From Zantedeschia hybrid cultivar (lineage: Eukaryota; Streptophyta; Magnoliopsida; Alismatales; Araceae): a stretch of 64,000 bases of DNA. The DNA lies in NCBI GenBank assembly GCA_030544215.1, contig JARZZO010000003.1, positions 24,499,879 through 24,563,878 of the forward strand, given 5' to 3'. The position numbers and the translations under genes are program-made. Positions 32,574-43,800 of this stretch are shown here, piece after piece (the stretch's first letter is position 1; each line of letters begins with the position of its first letter). Below the pieces are notes generated by a model. It did no database searches. It saw only the letters and a program-made list of their open reading frames with translations, and had not been told where the DNA came from.

Positions 32574-35500
32574 TGTTGTCACCAAAAAATTGAACAAGAA
32601 GAAGAGCCTAAAGATCAACAAAGAAGGCCCAAATCAAAGAGAATTGAAAGGAAGAACCAAGCCCATTAATTCAAGCAAGAAAGGTCTAAGCAATTTTTTC
32701 AAAGAAAGCTCAAGTGAAGAAGAATTAATGGAAAACAGTCATGTCTATTTTACAAGCCAAATGAATAAAAAACGGGGCCACTCTAGGGCCCAAATGGTGA
32801 AGCAATCCAATGGCACAACCGGGCCCATTATCTCAAGCAAAGGAGGCCCAACCAATTTTGTAAAAGAAGGCCCAAGTGAAGAAAGCTAATGGACAGCTGT
32901 CATGACCATTCTTGCAAGCCCAAATAAGTAAAAAAGGGATTACTTTTAGCCCAAATGATGAAGAAATCCAAGGGGGCAGGCCTAGGCCTATTATCTCAAG
33001 CAAAAGAAGCCCAATAGGGCCAATTTGGGCCCAAAAAGTAAAGGCCAAAGCCCAATTTCGTGGCAGCCTTCAAAAGGGCCCAAATGGTCCCCTCCATGGG
33101 ATATTCTTATCCTTTTGGCCCATGGTCAAATCTGCCCAAAGGAGGATAAGAAGAAAAGCAAGTGGTCCCCCCCTCAAGATTCTTCTAGAAGAGGGTAGGT
33201 GAAAAGCAAAAGGAGAAGCCAATCATGATTCTCCAAGTGTTGTAGCCTCATTGGAGGGCTCTCAAGAGGGGTTTCTTATCCCTAATTCAAGGCTAATGGA
33301 TGCCTAATCTACCACCCAAAAGTAATCCAACATTATCTATAAAAGAACCCCCATCTTGTACAAGAAAAAGTTGGAGACAAAAATCCCAAAAAATAGAAAA
33401 GAGAAGAAGAAAAGTGAGAGAGCTTGGAGGAGCACGTCCTACTCCTCCTTCCCCTCAATTTCCTGCATCCTAAGAGAAAAAAAAGAGTTAGAGAAGAAGA
33501 GAAAAAAAAAAGAAGAGTGCTAGAAAAGAAGAGAGCAAGATTGTACGCTTCAAGAGCCATTCTCCCTTCTCATCCCCTCTCCAAGGCAGAGTGGGGATGA
33601 AGAATGGGTCTATTTCTATCTCCTTACTTTCTTACAATGTTTTCCTTCATTTTGATGTTCATAGAAACTTCTATCTCTTCCTTGATTTTCATCCATGATA
33701 ATTGAAAGCAATGAAATGCAATGTTCAGATTTCCTGTGTCTGTTTTGTGCATCTGCTAGTTATCTTGCTTTTATGGCATTTTTTCTTTCATAAGATATGT
33801 GTTTTTTGTGTGGGGATGGTAGATGAGCCTTTCTAGTTTATAGAAATGGTCTCATCAAGCCTTAAAACCCCCTAAATATGGAGATATGACCCGAAATGTG
33901 CTTTGCTGTCCAGATTTCCTGAAAACTGGTTTTTCATTTATTTGTCTTTGGTTTTGGGGTTTTTCAAGGTGGCTTGGCCTTCCATGACCCTTAGGAGCAC
34001 ATCCCCTCCATGTATGATGTTCCCCCAAGGCTAAACATCAAGAGAAATCCCCTAAGTTTCATATATATTAAGATATAAGTTTCTGTTTTCATGTTGTAAC
34101 GGAATGAGTTTTGTTTAGACCTTTTTCCTTTAATGGCTAAGGGTTTAGGCCCTAGAGGTTCTCAAGGAGGTTCCCTCACTAGTTGAGGATGAGCTTCTTT
34201 GGGTAGAAACCCTCTAACATGGAGCCAAGAAGGAGAGATCCATAGAAAAGATAAAAAATATAGTTAAGTTTCTTATATGTTCATATTCAAGTCTTCATGA
34301 TATTTTCCTAAAGAAATGCATCTAAAATATATTTTAAATAAATATTTTAGACCTTGTACCGTTTATACTTTATTTTCTATCATTTGGGTTAGTTTTAAAC
34401 CCATTTTTTACCGAAAATCCGGGTTTCAGCCTGAGTCTGGGGTTTGCAGGTGCTACAGTGTTGAGTCTGTGCCTCCCTGCGCAGACTCAGCGCCAGTTGT
34501 AGGTTTTGAGTATGCGCCTCTTCCAAGTGGATTTTTTGACTTGAGGTGATTCTTTGATCCTCCCCCAAGTTGTCCAAATGTTCCTTGGACCTAGGGCTGT
34601 CCCTTTGAAGCCCAATGAAGGTTCTAAATGGCTTGAACTTTTGGTTGTTAAGCCCTTAATATTTCAAATCGAAGTTTTGCCATATGTTTTAAGCTTTTAA
34701 ATGTTTTCCGATGTCTTTTAAGGATGTCCCGATCTAAGGGTGCCAGAAATCTCATGTTGGGTAACCCATCAAGGGCTCTCATACAAAAAACATCATTCTT
34801 GTGTTCCCATTTCTATAGGTTCATTTAGGTGATGTGTCCCGAAGTCCCAATGAGTTGGTGGAGTTCCTTGCTCCCCAAATGTAGAAATGGAATGGATGAT
34901 TCCCTGTGGATAACCATTTCGTTTTGAAGGCATTAAGGGAACCCTTTGGGTGAGTGGTTGGATGCTCGGCACGCCCCCCTTTATAGCCACCTCCATGGTT
35001 CATGGCTACATGTGATCCTCTAGGGAAATTGGTAGAGTTCCTTGCTCCCCAAATGTAGAGATGCTTTGGATTAGTCCTTGTGGATTTTTCTTACATCTTG
35101 AAGGCATTAAGGGCACCCTTTGGGTAAGTGGTTGGATGCTCGGCACGCCCCCCTTTATAGCCATCCCTATAGTCCATTAGCCATTACATATCCCTTTAAG
35201 GGAGTTGGTCCTTCGGGTCCCTTCATGCTATGACCCTTCATGAACATCTTAAACCTTTTCATTGGGTTTTCCTAATGAAAGGTTGAAATTCAACTTGGAA
35301 TCACTATATTGAGCATTTTCAATGCTTTATAGAGTGACTCAAGAAGAATGAGATAAACATGAAGAAATCATGTCATTTGAAGAAATACATACAAGAACCA
35401 CTCTTTGAAAAGGCCTCATGTATCCATACTCAACTTCTGAGATTTCTCAGTGTTATCCTCCACAAATTTGTGGTGATTCTTGGATCACCTCTAGTTGAAA

Positions 35501-37880
35501 GAGGTATAAATATGAAATTATGCTCAAATTTTGACTATGCGCACCTATAACCATGGAAATTCGATTGGGAATGGGGTACAATTTTTTTTCCTCGACTTCG
35601 GATTTCATATTTTAACTTTAATGGTTGAAACTAACCCTTGATGGATTTAATTACAGTTTGAACTGTGCAGGAAATTCAAAAATCAAATTTCAGACTTGAG
35701 TCTGTGCCACTGTTCTGAGTCTGCGCACCCTTGCGCAGACTCAACTCAAAATTGTCAAAGAGGCCTTGCATGGGCTGATAGACTCATTTATGGTTCAAGT
35801 AACTCAAATAATTAAAGTTAATTCATTCAAAAAAGGTTTAAGATAGCAATCTTCCATTTTAAACAAACACAAAATTTCAAACACAAGTTGAGTCTGCACA
35901 ACTTTCATAAGCTCATTTCAAATGAAAAAATTAACTAAACAATAAATCAAATTGTTCAACTCACTCACAATCATATATCAAACACTCCATATCATTTAAA
36001 TAAACATCCATTTACAAAAAGGATCCAAATCCCTTTAAAATGAACCAAAATTACAAGTTCAGCTGAGTCTGTGCACCCCTTGCGCAGACTCAAACCCATT
36101 TTTCTTGTCTCCTTGATATTTGAAGCTCCCCAACTCTTTGAAACTCTTGGAATTCCCCTCAACCTCAGGAGGTTCCATCTTTTCAAGAATCTTGCTTAAA
36201 TCCTCTTTGAACTTGAGTCTGCGCATCAATCCCAAGGCCAAAACCTCGTCTCTTAACTCCCAAATCATGTCCGCAGCTCCAAATCTGTAAATAATTATCA
36301 AACAAAACATAAAATCAAGTTATCCCACCAAAAATCCAATAAAACAACTTATGATCAAAAAATCCAAAGTTCAGACTTGAGTCTGCGCATCCTGGCGCAG
36401 ACTCAGCCTTGAAATTCACAAAAAATTAAAAATCAACTTCCTGAGCACTGAAAGATGATCTAAAAACCTCTAAAAATCAAGTTTATTCTTATCTATCAGA
36501 ATATAAAATAAAAACACCAAGTGTTTCTTGAAAAAATGCAAAAAACAACTCAAAACACTTTGGTGACAAATGAGTATGTGCTACCTAGTGCAGACTCAAC
36601 CCTGAAATCCCAAATTTAGTCTTTTTGACCTTAATTTCCCCCCAAATTAAATCAAAAAATTTACATAAAAAATTTATACTTTATATAAGCCAAAAACCTA
36701 AATAAAAGCTTAAAACGCCTTTTACAAAAAATATTAAAAATGCTAAACACTTTGATAAACAATGAGTCTGCACTCTATAGTGCAAACTCAACCTTAAATT
36801 CCTAAAATCTGGTATTTTGGCTATTACAATTCCATTAAATCAAATCAAACTCTTAAGAATAAAACATATATTTTCTCCAAATCAAAACCCAAACAAAAAA
36901 TGATAACTTTTCCCTAAAAAATCACCTAAAAAACTGAAAAATGGGAGTATGACAGGTGAGTCTGTGCTACCCTGCGCAGACTCAGCCCCTAATTGCTAAA
37001 ATCCAAATCTTTTAACTCTAATTCTTTTAAAATTAAATAAAAAAACCCCAAGATAAAAATAAAATACTTTCTATAAATAAGAAATAAAATAAAACTCATT
37101 TTTGCTCTTTTGTAAAACATAAAAAGCACCTAAAAGAAGCCTCACTTCAACCTTGCTCATTCTCTAAAAGCCTACAAATTCAAAACATAAAAGGCATAAG
37201 TATTTGAAACATAAAAAATACATTTCCATATCTTACAAATCAAATCTAAAATCTTTTCACTTCAAAACTGAAAAAACACAATAAGAAATCTTTTTTAAAC
37301 TCCCTTGATAAAAAATGTCATCCACTTCAATCAAAACACCATAAAAAAGGTTTTCACTCCTCTCACAAATCACAAAATCAAAATAAGACAAGCATTCTCA
37401 TTGGTAACAAATGAGTTTGCGCATCCCTGCGCATACTCAACTTCATATTCACTTCCAAACTTAAAAAATTCAATAAATCTTCAATGCATCCACACAAATC
37501 AATCCAAAAAGACTAAAAAATGTCTCTCATCATCATCCATCAATAAAAATCAATAAGTCATGTCTTGTGCAGACTCAACTCTAAACTAAAAATGAGTTTT
37601 CTTCTCAAATAAAAACTGAAATTCATTTATTTTTCAAATGCAAGCTTGTATATCTTACTTATATCATTTCAAAAGGTGTTATTCTATTCTTCCGACGATT
37701 AATCAAGGGTTTTCCTCTTAGGAGGATGTAATTAACGCTATTCCATTTATGGGTAGCGGGATCGGGTCTAAGAACTACGCATTCATCTGATTGAGTCAAG
37801 TAGAGTGCACAAATAACAAATCTAAATCAAAATAAAAAAATCAAGATCAAGTGCATTTTTTCTCTAAAAAATGTACGATA
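32574..37880 (+). repeat. 3' LTR of the Ogre-like element (5307 bp)
   Basis: It begins TGTTGTCACC. It ends ACGATA, one base off the ACGACA of the 5' LTR, and is followed by GCAGG. It carries the same series of TGAGTCTGCGC palindromes at about 34462-34490, 35717-35745, 36064-36094, 36378-36408, 36760-36790, 36954-36985 and 37410-37440. An additional copy near 36568-36600 is absent from the 5' LTR. A purine-rich segment of about 115 bp near 33425-33540 is also private to this copy. Confidence 0.95.
33338..33345 (+). promoter_or_regulatory. TATA box of the Ogre 3' LTR
   Basis: TATAAAAG matches the 5' LTR box in place and sequence. In this LTR it could only start transcription into the downstream flank. 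Confidence 0.5.
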
Positions 37881-37885
37881 GCAGG
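37881..37885 (+). repeat. Target-site duplication GCAGG, right copy
   Basis: This is identical to 10843-10847. The GCAG part is also the 3' splice acceptor of the interrupted intron: the next exon begins GTTATCTGG at 37885. Confidence 0.95.
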
Positions 37886-39174
37886 TTATCTGGCGTCCAT
37901 ATTTGGGTATGGACAATGCTAGACAACCGTGGGTGGAGTAGGGCCGAGGCAGGTTCGGGCGCCAGGTTTGGCTGCACTGTATGAACGAGATCACCCTCCT
38001 GCGCCTGAGGCTGGCAATGCAGACGTTGGGTCTGCATCAGGAGTGGGTGGAGGAGGAGATCCCAGAGGGGATCGGGAGGTCAATGCGGGGGAAGCAGGAC
38101 CGCACGGATTGGGGTGCCAAGTTCCCAGATCAGCGGGATGACTGGCACCGATACGGGGTCCCGGTGGAGTCACAGGCGATAAGCAGCGACGCTTATCCGT
38201 AGCACTATCGGGCCCATTACGCTGCCCACCTCCAACTTCTTCGACCTCTCGATGTGAGTATTATGATATGTATGCCTGTGAATGCTTCTTTCATTTTATT
38301 AATTATCTTGTTTATATTAGTAAATGCATGACATGTCATGAAAAATGTAGGATGCTCGAGATGCCACAATCATCACACTCCTCGGCCACCTCCAAGATGC
38401 TGAGGCGCAATTGGACATGGATGTTATGAATGCTCTATTTTATTATTAAATTGTTTTGACACTTGTACACTGACGGTGGTCCCCCTTTCGTTACAACGTG
38501 CCGCTTATACCCATGCGGCGACCCCCTCACCTTCTGCTGCTGCCGGTCCTTCCTCCTTTTCTGCTACCCATAAGGCCGCCATGGCTGACCTGCGGAGTCA
38601 GCTAACCTTTGCCATCCGTCAAGCTACCCAGGCTGAGGAGGATGTTGCTGCTCGGGTAAGTCTTCAACTTGCTTCCTTCATCTCAACATTGACTTGTTTG
38701 CTTGCTTGGCTGACGATGTCTTCTGTTGCAGGCCTAAGTGCTCTGCGTGGCTCTTGAGGAGAGGGATGTGGAGCTGGCGCAGGCCCGCAGCTCAACAGCC
38801 GAGTCGCAGAGCTAGAGGAGTAGCTGGCCAGACTCTCCACGGGCGACCTCCCTCGCGAGCTTGCACGTCTCCAGGTTCGGCTAGAGGTCTTGACAGAGGA
38901 GAGGGATCGAGACCGGTCTCGATTGGAGAGTCTCCAGGGACAACTATCGGTGGCGGAGCATGAGCGCCAGAGCATCGAGGCTCGCTACTAGTGTGCACGC
39001 CAGCGGGCGTTGGAGCGGGGACAGGAGAGTGCGTTCACCACCAGCATTGTAGTATTCTCTGGCCAGGCAGGGCCAAGCGTCATGGGGCCACCGCCGCCGC
39101 CAGCTCGAGGTCCAGACGTCCAGGATGAGGGGCAGAGCCAACTGGACGAGGGTGCAGGGGAGAGCCAGCCGTGA
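37885..39174 (+). pseudogene. Antisense plant-mobile-domain gene of A1, 3' part
   Basis: This continues the gene broken at 10842. Exon 37885-38253 is 369 bases, exactly as in A3, with donor CGAT|GTGAGT. It encodes the PMD C-terminal part (CMNEITLLRLRL) and has TAG where A3 has a glutamine codon. The next exon starts at 38351 after TGTAG, but its 3' end and donor are deleted. Exon 38497-38655 has lost its acceptor (ACAA where A3 has ATAG) and ends CTCGG|GTAAGT. The last exon, 38732-39174, follows TGTTGCAG, encodes a coiled coil rich in Leu, Glu and Arg, and ends GESQP with TGA. Part of the protein resembles chromatin-linked PMD proteins only in domain; the function is unknown. Confidence 0.75.
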
Positions 39175-40512
39175 GGGTTGCCACCATGTATTTTTGGAGT
39201 CCTGTGGATGGACTTTCATGTTGTACAAACTCTTAATGATATATGAAAGTACTTTCTTCATGCTTGAGTTGTCTTGGTGTTGTTTTTCACTGTCTTTCCT
39301 TTTCTACTCCTGCACATGGCTTAAACGAACAAATTAAATGTCTATTCAGGCTTTGCCCCTTGCCCAGTTAAGTAACCAATTATTTGATCCTATCCTTGGT
39401 AGAAGGGTCAAGGGGTGAAGCCTTTGTTTAACAAAAGTGAATAAAGATAATTAAAAGGAAGTAAAATGCAACATACAAGCATGCAAATGCTCGCTGGAAG
39501 TAAAGGGATGCAACATGAGCATGATGCGACAAACAAATGCTAATTGAAATATTTTTGTTTCGCAAATGCATATTTAGAAATATCCAATTTTTGAAGTTTT
39601 GCCATACTCAATTTTTTTAGATTTTGAAATATTCAATTTTTGGTTTTTGAAATATTCAATTTTTTTTTAGTTTCGAAATATTCAATTTTTTTTGGGTTTT
39701 GAAATATTCAATTTTTTGGATTTTGAAATATTTAATTTTTTGGGTTTTGAAATATTCAATTTACTGAGTAAACTAAAGATCAACATGGAACTTGAATCAA
39801 AAGAGCGTATCCATTCGTCAACTTAATTCCCACATTAATTTTTAATGACCTAATCCTAACTTATCGTACTTGAATTATGTTTGGAATCGTGATCCCATTC
39901 GATTGTCCAACCCTTAGTCAACCTTGGCTATTCCTCAAGTTTGGAGCACGCCTCTTTAGAATGAAAGGAAGAATTGGTTTAGAAAGCCTACAAGAAGGTT
40001 CCGGAGACTCAGAAAGATGTCCTTTCTTTATCCTATTATCCGTTGGGGTTCGGTCATTCTTATTTTTGCGGGGTATTTAACGACCTTGCGCTCCCTTTCC
40101 ATTTGATTTTGTGGCCTTTTGTAATAACATTCGCAATATTGAGTGGCCTTTTGATTTGGTTTGGCTTTTGCTTCTTTTTTTTTTGCCTTGGCGGGGTAGA
40201 TCTCCCTCTTTTATTTTATGACGGCCTCCTACTAGGATGGTGGGTATTGTCAGTAGTCTATTCTAAGCCTCGTTCCATCATCACGGGCCGAGAGTAAAAA
40301 CAAAAGTTTTGTTTTGAAAAGAATGAGTTGTACTTTTCCACTATTAGTCAAGCTTTCGGTGTTCCTCAGACTTTGCATCTCTTGTTATTCACGAATCGAA
40401 CGTGTTTGTGTGCAATAATACGTTTGGATTAGATTACCAAAGATTAATATGGGAATTTGAGTTTTCGAATTTTTCAATTCTATTGATCCTTGTGCCATGC
40501 TGATCGATTATA
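39175..40512 (+). other. Region between the A1 antisense gene and the end of integrase
   Basis: This matches 52521-53917 of A3 in reverse complement. It holds a short tandem repeat (39575-39770). It also holds a frame of 67 codons at 39877-40080 with a counterpart of 82 codons at 53154-52906 (minus). That pair shares GRIGLES and LLSVGVRSF but may be conserved non-coding sequence. Nothing else is supported. Confidence 0.5.
39575..39770 (+). repeat. Short tandem repeat TTTTGAAATATTCAAT
   Basis: About seven irregular units of roughly 20-27 bp each contain GAAATATTCAATTTTT and vary mainly in T-run length. The equivalent place in A3 (53267-53520) has the complementary repeat GGATATTTCAAAAGC. Confidence 0.8.
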
Positions 40513-41985
40513 CTAAGGGTAGTATTTCTTAAGATACAGACCATTCCAAGGGTTAGTTAACTCTTGTCCTTCTATATTGACTAAGCGATAATCATTATAT
40601 GGAAAAGCATGTGATATGACATACGGTCCTTCCCAGTTGGATTGGAGCTTAGAACATGGACCACTAGGTTTTACAAAGATTCTTTTCACAACCATCTCAC
40701 CAACTTTAAACTTTCGTTCAATGACCTTATTTTGGTAAAAACGTGCTAATCTGTTCTGATATACTCTTGCATAATTGGCGGCCGACCATCTTTTCTCATC
40801 TAAGAGTTCCAATTGAGCAAGGAGTGCGGAGCGATGCTCATCAATGAAAAATTTCTTATTCAATTGTACTCTTAATGATGGGATAAGGACTTCGTATGGA
40901 ACTACCACCTCCATTCCAAATGTTAGGGAATAAGGAGTTTGCCCAGTGGGAGTGCGGATTGAAGTTCAGTATGCCCATAGAGCCTCAACTAATTTCTCTG
41001 GCCAGTCCGAGAACTTATTAGACTTACACGTTTTCTTGATAATTTTTATCAGAGTTTTATTGGTTGCCTCTGCTTGGCCATTGCCTTGCGGATAATAAGG
41101 ATATGAATGATGCAATACAATTTTATACCTATTGTAGAGGTCCTTCAGCTCTTGTGATATGAACTGTGGTCCATTGTCGGTGACGATGGTACTTGGGATT
41201 CCAAATCTGGTGATGATGTTCCTCATGATAAACTTGCAAACCGTTGATGCTTTGATCTCCGTGTATGCTTCGGCTTCCGCCCACTTAGTGAAATATTCTG
41301 TTGCCGTGAGGATGAAAGATTTTTGCTTGGTGGCAGAATCAGGATTACCAAGGGGACCAATGATGTCGAAAGTCCATATGGAGAAGGGCCATGGGGTTGA
41401 AACAAGATGGAGTGAAGATGCGGGGGAATGGATCTTATCGGGATGAAGCTGACACTTAACACACCTACGGACATATCCTACGCAATCATCTTCCATGGTT
41501 GGCCAATAATACCCCTGTCTAAGGATTTTCTTTGATAACATTTGTTCGTTAAGATGGCCACCACAAACTCCAGCATGAGCTCCCTCCATGATTTTCCAAA
41601 GCTCATCTTCATCCAGGCATCTTAAGAGAACATCATCAAATCCATGTTTGTATAAAGTTCCTCCAACTAAGGTGTACCTCTGAGCAACTCTCCTGATAGC
41701 TCTCTTCTCCTCAGTAGTGGCCTCTTCGGGGTATGACTAATCTTCATAGTACTTGGCAATCTCATAATCCCATGGTTTATCCTCGTCTTCCATTTCTTGT
41801 TGCCAGTCTAGTAGCATAATTTCTCTCTTTTCCACAATATCTCCATCTCTAACCTTCTTCAGCAGCTTCTCTTTAACCTTAAGGAAAGAATGGTCTTTCA
41901 CGGCAGGAGAAAAACGCCGATAGACAGTAATGGAGTCAGATTGCCTGCTGATCGGGAAATTTAAGGAATATGCTAGAGAAGCCAA
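40513..41985 (-). pseudogene. INT: Integrase of A1
   Basis: The HHCC region (HAGVCGGH...CVKCQLH) is at about 41580-41440. The catalytic core has FDIIGPLG, IVTDNGPQF and GNGQAEATNKTL, so D, D and E are all present. The C-terminal module (WEGPYVISHAFP, KKYYP) ends at 40513. A TGA near 40966 interrupts the frame after WAY, and a stop near 41737 separates the lead-in from the core. No chromodomain follows. A3 carries a close homologue at 50993-52520. Confidence 0.88.
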
Positions 41986-42399
41986 AGCGTCAGCTAGAAT
42001 GTTCTGATTCCGAAGAATTTGGACGAAGATTAGTTTGGTGAAAAGCTTGGCATAAGCTGAAGTGAGTTCCTAATAGGGCTTGAGTTTAGGGTCAAGAGTG
42101 TGATATTTGGTAAGCACTTAGTGAAGAATTAATTGACTATCACCTACATTTCTCAGTTTGGTGGCACCGTGGAGATGAGCGGCCTCGAGGCAAGCAAGGA
42201 GAGCCTCATATTCAGCTATGTTGTTAGTGACATAGAAGTTAAGCTGAATGGCTTGTGGGATGGTGACACCTTTGGGTGATAGGAGAATAATGCCGATACC
42301 CTTACCGTAAGAATTCAGAGCTCCGTCAAAATGCAGGGTCCACATATCATCATTGATTTTGTTTATGGACATCAGTTCCTCATCCGGAAACTCTGATTG
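41986..42399 (-). pseudogene. aRH: Second (archaeal-type) RNase H of A1
   Basis: WTLHFDGALNSYGKG, GIGIILLSPKG, NNIAEYEALLACLEAA and GDSQLILH give the aRH pattern with acidic residues in FDGA, AEYE and GDSQ. Stops interrupt it after SQLILH (42118) and near 42070. It ends with ILRNQNILADALASLA, the segment at which A3 resumes after the A1 insertion. Confidence 0.82.
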
Positions 42400-42861
42400 G
42401 ACTGGATGGAATCGAGGAAGAGGGTGATGGGCAAGATGTTCTACTATGGCATAGCCTTTAATCACTTTCTGCTGAATATAAGTGATATCGAATTGGGAAA
42501 GAAAGCTCTGCCATCGTGCCAACCTATCAGTGAGGACGGATTTCTCAAGAAGGAACTTAATGGGATTCATTCTAGCAGTGAGATGAACTTTATGGGCCAA
42601 GAAATAATGCTTCAACTTTTGGACCACCCATACAAGTGCTGCACATGTTTTCTCCATCGCTGTATATCTCTGTTCAGCGGGGTTGAGAAGTTTTAAGAGA
42701 TAATAGGCTGCCCTCTCCTTTCCTTCTTCATCCTCTTGTGCCAGGACAACCCCCACTGCATGATCCAGGACATAAATATATAGAATTAAAGGTTTGTCCG
42801 GAGATGGGGGTCTCAGAATAGGAGGACTTGCTAAATAATTGTTTAATCCATCAAATGTCTC
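42400..42861 (-). pseudogene. RH: First RNase H of A1
   Basis: The sequence ILYIYVLDHAVGVVLAQ, AAYYLLKLLNPAEQRYTAMEK and LARWQSFLSQFDI follows RT directly. It shares a reading frame with RT but is separated by a TAG at 42864-42862 (KC*ETFDGL), where a glutamine codon CAG is the likely original. Confidence 0.82.
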
Positions 42862-43800
42862 CTAACACTTATCATCCCAATCGAACTTGACTCCCGGTTT
42901 AGTAAGCTCGTAAAATGGCTTACACCTTTGCGAGTGTTGGGAGACAAATCGGCGAATAAATTGCAACCTCCCGATTAATCCTCTTAATTCCTTCAAATTC
43001 TTGGGAGGTGGCATCTCTCTAATAGCCTTGGCCTTGTTGGGATCTATCTTAATGCCCCGCTTGCTGACAATGAATCCAAGTAACTTCCCTGAAGATACCC
43101 CGAATACACATTTCTTGGGGTTCATCTTCAACTGATATTCTCTCGACCTCTCTAGAACCTTTGCCAGAACTTCAGCATGTTCAGCTTTTGTCTTAAATTT
43201 CACTAGCAGATCATCCACATACACCTCTAAGTTAATGTGCATCATGTCGTAGAATATCGCCATCATGGCTCTCTGTTAAGTGGCTCCAGTATTTTTCAAT
43301 TCAAATGGCATAACAACGTAGCAGTAAGTTCCCCAAGGTGTGGTGAATGATGTTTTCTCTTGATCCTCTTCTGCCAACTTAATCTGGTTGTACCCCGAGA
43401 ATCCATCCATAAATGATAGAGTTTCATAGCCAGCAGTGTTGTCAATAAGTACATCTATGTGAGGCAGTAGGAAATTGTCTTTAGGACATGCCCGATTCAA
43501 ATATCGGAAGTCAATACAGATTCTGACCTTCCCATCCTTTTTTATAATCGGGACTATATTGGCCACCCATTGCGGATAGAGGACAACTCTAATGAATTTG
43601 GCTTTATGCAGCTTATCGACCTCTTCTTTCATTTTCAAAGTCATTGAGGGTGGAGTCGCCTTAACTTTTGTTTAACCGGGCTAGCTCTCTCTTTCAATGT
43701 CAATCTATGTTCCACTAGTGATGAGTCTAACCTGGCATATCCTCGTAACTCCAGGCCAAGGTGTCCTTATAATCTTTGAGAACTCAGATCACTACCTCTT
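42862..43800 (-). pseudogene. RT: Reverse transcriptase of A1
   Basis: Fragments in order are AWSYEDMPG (near 43780, then a frame change), KFIRVVLYPQWVANIVPIIKKDGK, VRICIDFRYLNRACPKDNF, TLSFMDGFSGYNQI and the catalytic YVDD in LEVYVDDLLVK. A TAA at 43278-43276 falls where tyrosine is expected (GAT*QRAM), in the same frame. Fingers, palm and thumb are all present, so the loss of function is due to a few changes. Confidence 0.9.

Larger units (their letters stand above)
10848..37880 (+). mobile_element. Full-length Ogre-like Tat-lineage retrotransposon, 27,033 bp
   Basis: Two direct LTRs (10848-15987 and 32574-37880) flank a 16.6 kb interior. A 5-bp duplication GCAGG flanks the whole. The order is PBS, gag, protease, RT, RNase H, second RNase H, integrase, a tandem palindrome region, an antisense spliced gene and a polypurine tract. 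Very long LTRs, the two RNase H domains and the PBS TGGCACGCCCGGTGGGAC are characters I associate with Ogre elements. The separate ORF1 that many Ogres have before gag is not present. Several stops and frameshifts show that this copy is not autonomous. It is inserted at the 3' splice site of an intron in the antisense PMD gene of A1. Confidence 0.93.

Noticed and set aside
40043..40297. Hydrophobic 84-codon frame (membrane-like)
   Set aside because: T-rich composition in a non-coding region; no counterpart frame in A3.
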